A stretch of DNA of 64,000 nucleotides from Nautilus pompilius (lineage: Eukaryota; Mollusca; Cephalopoda; Nautilida; Nautilidae). The DNA is taken from assembly GCA_018389105.1 (NCBI GenBank), contig JACATO010001130.1, forward strand, positions 59,310 to 123,309. Direction: 5' to 3'. Below, in pieces: positions 32,929 to 43,385 of the stretch (positions within the stretch are counted from its first letter, which is position 1; each line of letters begins with the position of its first letter). The translations under genes and the position numbers were made by a program. The notes under the pieces were generated by a model, which worked only from the letters and a program-made list of their open reading frames with translations, ran no database searches and was not told the origin of the DNA.

Positions 32929-33905
32929 ACAGAATACTGATGGGACTTACGGTAGGTGGACGCTGGTGGGAGGGCTGATGCTCCCGCCCGACATAAAGGC
33001 CTAATCTGTTTGGAGCCATTCTGGAAAGATTCATCATCCACCCAGGGAAATCACCGGCCTCTGTGTCAGCCGTCCCCTGGGTGGTTGGCTGGTTCGCGAG
33101 CGTGTCAGAGTCGGGTGTATTTAGGGGTCTGGGAGTAGGCGAACTGCCAGAGCTTCCGGTCGCGGGGAGGCCCCGACACGCGATCGGGACATTATTCAAA
33201 TGCTTTCCGTCTGGCGGTCCGCGAGTAGGGCTGTCGGGAGGGGCCCGGGAACGCGAGTGTAATTAAGACCAGTAATTGTATAAAAAATAATAAATTAGTC
33301 GGATGGCGTCATCGAACGATGGGGGCCGGTGTGGTGGTGTGGAGGGGGTCCGTTTTCCAGCTTAGCAGAAGTTATCGATGGCTGACAGTCGGCAGGGACC
33401 CGAGAAGGGAACCTCCTCCGCTATACGGGGGTGGCTGGCGAATGGTTGAGATTTACTCAGATACTTTCGATTATCTTTCTTTTCTACAGTTTCTCTCCTC
33501 CGGAAACCTTTGTATTGCTTAATTAGTTCTGGGTCCGTTTGCGCGGGGAACATCTCAACGTAATTAAGGAGAACATTTACGCATTTAGGGAACAATAGAG
33601 ACGGGGAGCCCTTTTGTGGGTCAGACCTCTGGAGCTGTATATCGGTCCGCCGAAGTGTCGTCTGTTCCTGTCAGTTATCGATTCGCATACAGATATGCAA
33701 AACCATTTTACCACGGCAATAGATGGGGACGTTTATGGACCCCTTTTATGAATATGTTTCCGTGCCTCTGATAGCTTCGGATTAGGTAAAGGTTTTCCGT
33801 GTTGTTGGCTGCTACCGGAAAGAGAGGGACGGAGGAGATGGAACAGAAAACGGGAAGGGAGGAGATGAGCGCAGAGCGTCAGCCGTAAAATCTCGAGAGC
33901 GTCTC
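32929..33905. other. Unannotated stretch, partly G+C-rich
   Basis: 33060-33260 is G+C-rich with overlapping frames on both strands (116 codons minus at 32849-33199). None is recognised. Confidence 0.45.
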
Positions 33906-34381
33906 CCTCTCTCTCTCTCGCTATCTCTCGCCGCATCTGAAAAGCGATCTAAATCGATCTCTCTCGGAAGCGAGAAAGCTCTCGGTTGCCCATCTCTCTC
34001 TCTCTCTCTTCATCGTCTAGAAAGATAGCTGTCTGTCCCATCTCTTCTCTCTTCTACTCTCGCTAGCCTCGCTCTCGATCTCTCTATCGCTAGCAATATA
34101 TCTCTCTTCAGCTATCTCTCTCTTCCAATCTCTCCCTCGCTTCATCTCTCTCTCTCTCCATCTCTCTCTCCTACTCTCTCTCTCCTCTCTCTCTCTCTCT
34201 CTTTTTCCCATCTCTCCCGCTCTTCATCTCTCTCTCTCCACTCTTCCCATCTCTCCCTCTCTTCATCCTCTCTCTCTCTCTCCATCTCTCTCTCTCTTCA
34301 TCTCTCTCTCTCGCTCTCTTCCCATCTCTCCATCTCTTCCCATCTCTCCCTCTCTTCATCTATCCCCCTCTCTTCATCTGT

Positions 34382-34413
<32 letters not shown>

Positions 34414-34484
34414 TCCTCTCCATCTCTCCATCTCTCTGTCTTCCCACTCTCTCTCTCTCTCATCTCTCTCTCTCTCTCTCTCTA
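33906..34484. repeat. CT-rich low-complexity array without CRE core
   Basis: Irregular CTCTCTCT blocks separated by CAT, CTTCAT and TTCCCAT. Similar to the tract at 63311-64000. It lacks TGACGTC. Confidence 0.95.
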
Positions 34485-35239
34485 AATAAACAGCCACAAA
34501 GGATATGAACAAACTCAACAAGACGTAAGTCTCGTAGTGAAGAGGAATGCAATGATAATCTTTAGTTAGGATGTCCGGGATGCGTGGTTCTTCAGTCCCT
34601 TAAACGACATCTAATAGCAGTGAGGGTGGGTACTGCCGGGTGTCGTATCTGGGCTATTAAGCTATACACCTACTTTCTGGCAGGTGATCAATTGACTCAA
34701 GTCCGGGTCCCGTCTCCTTCTGAAGAGTATAACGGGTCACCACTCGTTTTGACTCTTTGTTGCTCGGCCGATCTAAATTCTTTTAGGCCCAAATCCTAGC
34801 TCGGGTCCGTTGTGAACTCCTTTGTTTCCTCTCCAAAGACCAGGCCGCCACAAATAGCTTTCGGTCCACGGAGCTCAGTTTTGCATGATTTTAGGGACGT
34901 GTCATTACCTGATTGGTTCACTCGGAGTTGTAATCTAACGCGGTCCTGATCACACCTTGTCATTCAGACGAAAAATCATTCCGCGCAAGTCCGACTCTTC
35001 AAAGCCAAATATCGCATCTCCTGGCATATTATTTAAATAAATAAATAAATAAATAAAATGTTTATTAAATTTCCATAATAATATTTTCGTGAGATAGTTT
35101 GGGTTTCCTAAGTTGCATCATCTGCTATAATTTAACACCAGGTAGGTATCTTCTAGATCCTCGGGGTTAGTGCCCTAATTTGTCTTTGGTACTCAAATAG
35201 GGAATAATGTCGCAAGCGAGCGATTTGACCTTCGCCCTT
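34485..35239. other. Unannotated stretch
   Basis: (AAAT)n at ~35035-35058. A 71-codon plus frame at 34584-34799 has no recognised product. Confidence 0.5.
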
Positions 35240-35258
35240 TAGTGCCACCTGGTGGCCG
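35240..35258 (-). promoter_or_regulatory. CTCF-consensus site (19 of 19)
   Basis: On the minus strand CGGCCACCAGGTGGCACTA satisfies every position of YGRCCASYAGRKGGCRSYR, the bilaterian CTCF motif. In-vivo occupancy is unknown. A chance full match in a 64-kb window is unlikely. Confidence 0.6.
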
Positions 35259-37440
35259 GTGGAGACAAAATTCCTGAAAATCGTTTTGTTTTCTTAGCTT
35301 TTATCCAAATGTGCCTGTTCGCAGCACCGATACGATCCATGGGTTCTTCTCGAGCAGATCCGGTGATTTTCGGAAATATTTTGATGCTTTCGTAACGCTA
35401 TTCCCACCCCGGGGTAGGTAATGCGAGCAGGTCACGGAAACTCGGCGTGGCATATAAAAAACAGCGCTGCCTAGCGGAGAACCGCGACATTGTGGTCGAT
35501 GCTACTCGGTGTTGTGGAGGAGGAGGAGTAACCTTCTAAGGATTTTTAAAAGAACTCAAAATCGTTTAAAAATTGTGGATCGCACAATTAGAGAGCCAGG
35601 TTTCCATTTAATTGGAGCAGCTCTTGATTGAACACAGATAATAAACAAGAGTCAACGACCGGACGTGGGAAATAAAATCTCGGAATATAAGGGTAAAAGG
35701 AAATGACGGGGGGCTCTGTTCTTTTTCAAGTTCTCAGACACTTCAGATACGTTTAAGAGAAAACGGAGCACGATGTGGTCTTTGGCTGCTCCGAACTCAG
35801 CCTCGTCGTGCGTTTTTTTTTTAGAAACGCGAATATTAATCAGGAATCATCCCAGATCCATTGGAATTAACTGAGATTTTCTGCGGAATGCGGCGGGGTT
35901 AGGGTTAGGGTTAGGGTAGCGCCAAAAAGGAAATGTAGTGAACCGTCGGAAACGTTAACGAGGTAGTCGATAGGATCCGGCCTCCCGGTTTTGGTGTCAG
36001 CTACGCGCATTCGTGGAAGTCAAGCCAAATATTCGTTACTCACTCGGACATGATTTGTGACTATTTCTGTCAAAACTGAACTGGTGTCTACGTAGCATAA
36101 GAAAACCGACAGACAGCTCTTTTGTCACCTACTAAGGCATCAAAATCCGTTAGCCACACCGTCTGGGTGTTCCGCTAGGTGTTACAGTCATTTCGGATTG
36201 GAAGGCTTTATTTATACCGTCTACCTTTAAAAATTAAACCAATACAATTCTACGATTTTACTTAATTCGATTTACTTTCATAGTTAAATATCGTCAACAG
36301 TCACATTTCTTTTGTCACAGTTACCCAGTTGCGTTCTAGAGAGGAGGGTACTATTTACTAACGTTTTTGGTCGAGCAGGGGTTAAATGTCACATTTCTAG
36401 TCTCTATTTTTTTTTTTTTTAAAGGTATTGAAATTAACCAGAGGATAGTAAAATAACTTCAACAGTGTTCTCCTTAACGAGGAGAAAACTTTGATCGAAG
36501 ATTCTATTTCTACGTATATTAAAAGATCAATTAAACACTTGATGTTTAATTCTCGTCCGTCAAGCGAGACTAAAACAACTCCGCCTGGTTTTCTCACCCG
36601 TGACCGAAGACTTTATTATTTTGTGTATCCTACAGAATTTTCCATGCTACTGCCAGCGTCATTGCTACTTCGTCTCCGTTCCATCTTCAGTATTTTTGAC
36701 AAGTGCTTATATTATTCCCACCTTTTATTGTCTAGATTGTACTTTGTTTGTACTATGCTCGCTATCTGTTGTACCATATGTCTGTTTAAGGAAGATGAAA
36801 GATCTTTTATAGATGTCAGGCGTGCATTTGATTCATATGGATGCTGAGCTTATACAGTGGAACATGTGGAGGCGGCGTCGGTTCACCGCTGTATCTCTGA
36901 TCGTTTCTGAACTTTGGATGGATGCAGACATTTTTGAATTAATAAAATGCCTAAAATATTAGAAACAAGTGGAGATACGCGAAAATCTGTCGCTGCAGCC
37001 AAACAGACGTTATCTTCAAATCAAAAACAATAATTACTCAGTTCTGATGATTAGTTAGGATATCAAGGCGACAATATAATAAACGATCGAGAGTCTACGT
37101 CTCGAGCCGAACACCAAGCATTCCTAGTAACACTTCCTCTAGCTCGGTTCGCGATGGCAGATTTTATTCTCAGACGATTCTTGCCGCTTAACGCAATAGG
37201 CGACGAGGAAGCGAGAAGCCATTCACACAAGCCATACACCCGTGTCTGCAATGAACACGTTCCATCGCATCCCCTGTCATTATATGCTTAGATTTTTCAC
37301 GCACTATCTTATCATTTACCATCATTATATAGTCCCACGCATTCTGTGCTACCACAAATACCGGAGTGTTAGTATTATACATAGTCCCACTATCAGTCAT
37401 TATTAATACAGAGCGTTAACGGCTCTGGTCATTGTTGACA
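35259..37440. other. Unannotated stretch
   Basis: Contains a CATATAAAAAAC TATA-like motif at ~35452, the TTAGGG tract at 35899 and a T-run at 36409-36420. The 118-codon plus frame (36491-36847) is unrecognised. Confidence 0.45.
35899..35916 (+). repeat. Short interstitial telomeric repeat (TTAGGG)3
   Basis: Three perfect TTAGGG units flanked by a partial GGGG on the left and TAGCG on the right. TTAGGG is the ancestral animal telomere unit. So short a tract could arise by chance or by break repair. Confidence 0.6.
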
Positions 37441-37454
37441 CTGCCCCCTGGTGA
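37441..37454 (-). promoter_or_regulatory. CTCF-like site
   Basis: On the minus strand TCACCAGGGGGCAG fits the core CCASYAGRKGGCRS at 13 of 14 positions. It has the same orientation as the full match 2.2 kb away at 35240. Confidence 0.4.
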
Positions 37455-38889
37455 CAGGAAGATAAGGCGCATGAGACATTCGCGCGGTATGTTAGGAAGA
37501 CGTTTGTGCCATGCATAGCGCTGAAAAACGTGGGATAAAATCCTGAGGGCGGGGCGGAATGGGAGCGTTTCCCATAGAAAGGGTGCACATGGTGCGAAGT
37601 AAACAAGAGGATGGAATATCGGATGCAGTGTTTGACAGCGCACGTTCAGATGAGTGAGACAGGAACCAGAAGAAGCCGCAAACGATCAGCGCTGACGCAA
37701 TGCAGAGAACAAAGGGTTGTTTCATGGAGAGGGTCTGTCATATGAAAAGATACAGAGGATGGCTGGCAATTCCGAGGAGAAAGAGGAAATGAAACGTCTG
37801 ACAAACTGCAAATGGGAGACGCGGGTCGTATCAAAGCCAGAATCACGGGGTCGGGAACGAACGGAAAAAGGAAGATTTTTTTAAAATTTTTTTTATTATT
37901 ATTTAACGAATCCTTTTTAAAGTTTAAAGATGTCGGCGAAAATCGAGTTTTCATTGCAAAGAGGAAAGCATAGTGTTTCTGCTGCTGTTTCTGTTGTTTT
38001 AATTAAAGGGATAAAACTGAAAATGTCAGTAGATTTTAAAAAAATAATAATAATTGTAATGTGAATTCAAAAGAGAAAATAATGAAAATCGAATTAGCGG
38101 AACCTTCGCTGTTAAATCTTATGAAAAAGAGGAGAGAATAGTAATTAGTTGTAATAAACTAATTCTTGTTGTCAGAAAACGTACGTAAATAAGTTGTTAA
38201 AACTGGCAAAAATATGATGTACAAATGTCATATTCTTTTTTCATCTCATTCAACTCTGACGAGCCAAACTATTTACTATTTATATATATATTTTAAAATT
38301 TCTCAGCCAATTAGTCAGATGCAACCGGCGGCCATCTTTGCGGATCCGCGCTGGGTGGAGTGAGTTCCGGTACGACAAAGTGAAGCTCGGTATACGTAGG
38401 GATGACAAGCAGAGCCGACCAGCTTAAGGTGAAAGGAGATTTTACAAGAGTGGGCTGACCTTCCGTTCAGAAACCGCGCGGAGGTTGTTACCTCCCGTTA
38501 GTATCCGCCGGAAGTCGCGCGTTGCCTTCTGCTCCTTCCGGTTGGTGTATGGCGAGGTGTGTGGCGAGAATTTAATAAAAGACCACAAATAAAGCGAAAA
38601 AGACCTCGATCTGGACACAGCCGAAGCGAAGAATTAGTAGGACGAGCTGTCGTGACCCAAAGTTTAATATTTTACTGCCTGATCTCGAGGTAGCACTAAA
38701 CAAACAAAATAGACTTTTAGATTCTGAATTCTAAAGTTCGATAGATTTCATGGCCCTGTTTCCCAAACAAGGGAAATCACCTGGAATTCGGACTGCGCGC
38801 CAAGTTCTATCCGGCCACATTCCTTATGGTTATGGAACAAAACAGTGTCCAGGGAAGAAATGAAACTGAGTCAAGGATGTTTGTACTCG
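37455..38889. other. Unannotated stretch
   Basis: Mostly AT-rich. A YY1-like GGCGGCCATCTTTG lies at 38335-38348, followed by a G+C-richer patch to ~38560. A few minus-strand frames (up to 102 codons) are not recognised. The end may include the diverged N-terminal part of the Tigger-like fossil. Confidence 0.4.
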
Positions 38890-40252
38890 CAAGATTGGTT
38901 ACATGAATTTAAGAATAAATATGTCATTTGTATGTAAAATGCTTATGGAGAGGAACTTTCCGTCGACCCTGACGCAGCTGAGACTTAGGTTACCGGGTTT
39001 TCAAAGTTAGTGAACAATGAGGAACTTTGTCCCGAACAAATCTTAAAGCTGACAAGACTGGTGCGTATTGAAAGTGGTTACCTCGTATGACACCAGTAGC
39101 TGTTGCACATGAAACTAAGGAGGGAGGTAAAGGATAAACTTATGGTCCTTACGTGTGCTAGTGCTGCGAGTACTCATAAATGTAAATGGCTCGTAGTAGA
39201 GAAGAGTGAGCAGCTTCGTGATCTTAAGGGGATTAAAGTTCTTCCTGTAATTTACAAGGCTAAAAGACAGACTTGGATTACTCCAGATTTTCCGTCTCTT
39301 AGATAACTGCTCAGCACACCCACATGTTGAGCAGATGAATGCTAATGATGTTTTTCCTCCAACCTACTTACTTCCCAATTGTACTTCATCAATTCAATCC
39401 ACGGATCAGGGAGTTATCAGATCTTTCAAGAGTAAATAGAGGAGAAATTTCACGCGCTGCCTTCTTAATTGCTGTTTTATTGGTGAAGGAACAGAAGAGT
39501 TTAAGAAGCAATTTAATATCAAAGACACACTTTCTCGTCTGCGTGACTGATGGATGGGACGAAGGTGAGTCGATGCATACTTAAAAATGGATGGACCAAA
39601 ACTATGTCCATCAACAGTATTTGAAGATGCAACAAATAATTCATCTGATGAGGAGTTTGGAGGTTTCCATAGAGACCTGGAGCGAACAAGGGCAGCAGGA
39701 CTCTCAAGCTATACTCGACACGCAAACAGTGATGTGGCTTAACTATGATCAGGATGCACCAGTTATTGAGCATCTCACATATCTAAAAGTAATGGAGTAT
39801 GTTATTAATCCAAAGCCAGTGAAGAAGACAGGTGAAATTTAAGATTGTAAAGAAGAGATTTCCATGGAGATGGGAATTCAGCTCGGCGCTCAGTTTATTA
39901 GATTTCTTGAACAGAGGCGTTTTGACGCAACAGGAGGTAATGTAGATATACAGATTGCAAGAAAAAATTCTAAAGGAGCAGTCAAAACACAAGAAGCAAG
40001 TGACATTGCCTGAAATGTTCTACCACCCCTTCATCTGATGAAATAATGGATATTACCCAGCATTTCCAGTCGCCCCAACTTCTACCACCCGAGACCTACA
40101 CACCAAATTCGCCCTCTGCTTCAACTTCTTCCCTGTCTGCAAGAATTGGTCCTGAAGAGACTTTCACAACACATCCTATTCTGGATCAGCTGGATGAGAT
40201 AACTGACCCAGATTCTTCTGTACCTTCATTATTCAACAGTTACCGCCTGTAA
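38890..40252 (+). pseudogene. pogo/Tigger-type (Jerky-like) transposase fossil
   Basis: Reading across frames: WLHEFKNKY (end of the CENP-B-type DNA-binding domain), then GEELSVDPDAAET, LCPEQIL, ADKTGAY*KWLPRMT (first catalytic Asp; Trp changed to TGA), KDKLMVLTCASAASTHKCKW, GIKVLPVIYKAKRQTWIT (39103-39306), LLDNCSAHPHVEQMNANDVF (second Asp codon 39302-39304), LPNCTSSIQSTDQGVIRSFK (third Asp), LLNCCFIGEGTEEFKKQFNIKD, then acidic and Ser/Thr-rich tails (FEDATNNSSDEEFGGF and SSDEIMDITQHF) ending at 40252. The DD-to-D spacing (33 residues between the last two) fits pogo-type elements. About 35-40 residues are missing just before LLDNCSAH. Several stops and frameshifts make it inactive. Host-domesticated relatives (TIGD, JRK, CENPB) exist, but this copy is broken. 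Confidence 0.9.
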
Positions 40253-40941
40253 TCCAATACCGATGTAATTCTTCAGATGGTATCCAAAAATCTTCAGTTT
40301 GGAAGCAGTGATATAGAATTTCATGAAGCAGGTAAATCAAATGTTCTATATTTTAGCATTTTTAAAATGTTTTCAGTGATAATATATTTATATATTCATT
40401 ATATACTTATTAATAGTTAACAATTCTAGTTTATTACATAGTAGACTTTGTACTGCACTGTACTATATTTCCCCAATTAGTTTCATTTCAGTATCATAGT
40501 ATTTGTGTGTTGTTCATTACACTTAATCCTTTTACAGAATGTTTTGTCAAATCTGCAGATTACATGTAAATGAATACAGTACTATACATAGTAATTGAAC
40601 TCTATCTTTAAAGTTGGGAGATAAGCAAGACCCTGGTAAAGTACATTGCAGGGCTCTGTAAGAACTGTAATTATTCTATTAATTGTACTATTAATAGTTT
40701 GGTTTTATATTTTGCACTTGGTAGCAGCATTTAAGGTCAAATATTGCACGACGAAGTTTTACTCTGAGCAACGGCAGCTCGTGTAAACTTAACGGGATTT
40801 TTCTGCAAGGTATCGCGTTGTCAGGTAAATAAACGTGTTGAGCATAAAGCTGTAGCTCTCAAAACAGACTGATAAAGAAACCTTACTATGGTTAACTTTT
40901 TTTGGTACCTGTCATTTTGTTTTTTCAATGTAGTTAGTATC

Positions 40942-40942
<1 letters not shown>
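40253..40942. other. 3' flank of the Tigger-like fossil
   Basis: AT-rich. A short continuation reading VSKNLQFGSSDIEF at ~40277-40320 may be the last part of the element. Terminal repeats were not identified. Confidence 0.35.
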
Positions 40943-40992
<50 letters not shown>

Positions 40993-41009
40993 GATCGATC
41001 GATCGATCG
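40943..41009. repeat. (ATC)n followed by (GATC)n
   Basis: About 50 bp of perfect ATC repeat changes directly into four GATC units. Confidence 0.97.
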
Positions 41010-42208
41010 CTTTTGATGTTTCTCAGAGAATGTTGCTCCTGAGGTTTGTTCGTGTCTTCAACAATGTAAATGTTTACTTGTCTTGATCTGGAACATTTGA
41101 AGCCTATGGCTCAGTCAAGCCAAAGGAATTCACGGAGAACCTGGCCTCCTATCAAGGGTCGACACCGGCGCGTTATGAGAAATTCTGTACCTGTAATTAC
41201 TGTTTCTTTTGCTATTGCGTTGCTGCTTCAGACACTGAAACAAAAAGCCATTCTATAGGTAGCGGATTCACGCGGCGTGCTCGCTAGCGATGGTGACGAC
41301 CGAGGCTCGATTTTCGATCGGTGGAGACTGGTGCGATCTGAGAGCTGCTTTTCCATACTGTCCACCTTTCTCCTGGCTTTCGACCCCGTCTGTTTTTCTC
41401 CTAAGTTCTTGCCCCGATCGGACTACACACGGAGCGCGTTTTGTGTACTTTTTGTGGATTTAAAAAACAGAAAAGGTGTATCGACAACCCGACAGGTGAA
41501 AGTCTCCAATCTGGGACCGTCAGTCCAGAAGGTAGGGGACAGCACGGGGATGCCGCCAAAACGGTTATATCGCGATAAGCCGCGCGGACGAGGTCGTCTA
41601 CGGTCTTAGTGGTTCCCTTCTCACGTCTCGTGCATGTTTGCCCACCTTACCGCTTCTGCTTCGGGCGGCCAAGTGAAACCAGTCACGGAGAAGGCAGCTG
41701 CTGAGTCGCTTAGGATAGAAGAGCAGCCTGGTGATTATCGCTTACAACGGCAACCCGGGAAATTGTGCGGTTTCATGTCCCCCCCCCCCCACCTGCGAAA
41801 AAACGGGATTTCATTTGTAAAACGAAAAAAAAAAGGGGGGAGGAGAAACCAAGGGATCTTTAAAAAACAGAAAAACCCACAACGACTACAAATCTGTTAT
41901 CGGGGCGGGGAGCGGCAGTGGACCGTTCTGTACTACAAGAAATAAACCATTTCTCTGGTTTCTATGAGTTCTTAACGACGCCAACAGCGGCCTCCATCCT
42001 CGATTCCGAGATGGCGTAGATGTTCAAACCTTTTTAATGCACCAGTGTCACCGGGCAGCACATATCCTGGACGGAGACGGCTCACCTGCAGTCATCATCG
42101 GTTAACAAGCACCACGACGACACGTGCCACTGACGTGTGTCGCATCTGTCAATCAGTTCCTTGATATGGAGCTGGCGCGTGTCATTCACACTTAAACTCT
42201 TTTCTGCG
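41010..42208. other. Unannotated stretch
   Basis: Plus frames of 62, 110 and 103 codons (41070-41945) match no known domain. C-run/A-run low complexity near 41779-41840. A CCGAGATGGCG motif at ~42006 resembles the SINE tail at ~9655. Confidence 0.4.
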
Positions 42209-42219
42209 CACACACACAG

Positions 42220-42255
<36 letters not shown>

Positions 42256-42654
42256 ACAGACACACATATACACACACACAGAGTCACACATACACACACA
42301 CACTTACAGACACAGTCACACATATACACACACACACACACAGATACACACACACACACACATACACACACACCTTACACACACAGTCACACATATACAC
42401 ACACACTCACAGACACAGTCACACACACATACATAACACCACACACACACAGACAGTCACACATATACACAACACAGATACATACACACTCACTCACTCA
42501 CAAACGCACAGTCACACACATACACACACTCACTCACACTCATACTCACACTCATACGCACATTCACAAACTCTCACTCACACACACTCACTCACACTCA
42601 TACGCACATTCACAATCACACACTCACTCTTACTCACACTCACACTCACACACA
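42209..42654. repeat. (CA)n compound microsatellite
   Basis: About 445 bp of CACACA interrupted by GTCACA, GATACA, TATACA, CTTACAGA and, toward the end, CACT/CTCA. Internal blocks recur, indicating slippage of compound units. Confidence 0.97.
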
Positions 42655-43337
42655 AGCGTCATTCCGAGCTGATAAGAGAGAATGCCAGAAGTAAATGCCG
42701 AGTAGAAATGGTCACATAAAAGAAAGGAAAGACGTGACACAGAACCGAATGTTGCAATTCACCAGAATTTATTGGCGAACCGCCAGGGTATCTTCACGGA
42801 AACTACTTGCAATTACGAAAATAAAATATAAAAATAGGGAAATAGCGTACAAACCCTGTCCTCTATCGTATTTATTCTCTGTCTTCCGGACAGCACCGCG
42901 GAGATCAAAGACCAGCGATCTCGGTCACCCGAATGATGACACACACGAGCCGGCTGCTTTCACGATAATAGGACAAGGGAACCGCTGCTGTTGCTTCATC
43001 TAAAAGCCAATCGAATGTCCCACGACGTTAGAAAAGATTTTTGTTGTTTTAACGATTATTTACTATCTTCTCTTAGGGACATGGAGGCTATCATCAGCAA
43101 CTTCCGAAATTCCTCAAAGTCAGATGCCGGGTTAGGGCGACTTTTTTCGTTCAGCAGCCGGCTTGAACGGAAACAAATATTTCCCTGATTAATCTACCCG
43201 GAGACCTTTGGCTATCCAGGGGACGGCTGGTGATTAGGGTGCAGGCAGGCAGGCAGGCAGGCGGGTTCTACATCAAACGGATCGCCATCAGACTGGACAA
43301 GGATGACAACTAGAATGGCAGAGAAACAACATTAACT
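42655..43337. other. Unannotated stretch
   Basis: A 102-codon plus frame (42695-43003) is not recognised. A short (CAGG)n lies at ~43242-43261. Confidence 0.45.
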
Positions 43338-43385
43338 TCATCATCATCATCATCATCATCATCAAACAACAACAACAACAAAAAT
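43338..43385. repeat. (TCA)n-(AAC)n microsatellite
   Basis: Nine TCA units followed by AAC repeats and A-rich sequence. Confidence 0.95.

Noticed and set aside
35452..35460. CATATAAAAAAC as a TATA box
   Set aside because: No CCAAT/GC box or downstream ORF supports it; AT-rich chance matches are common.
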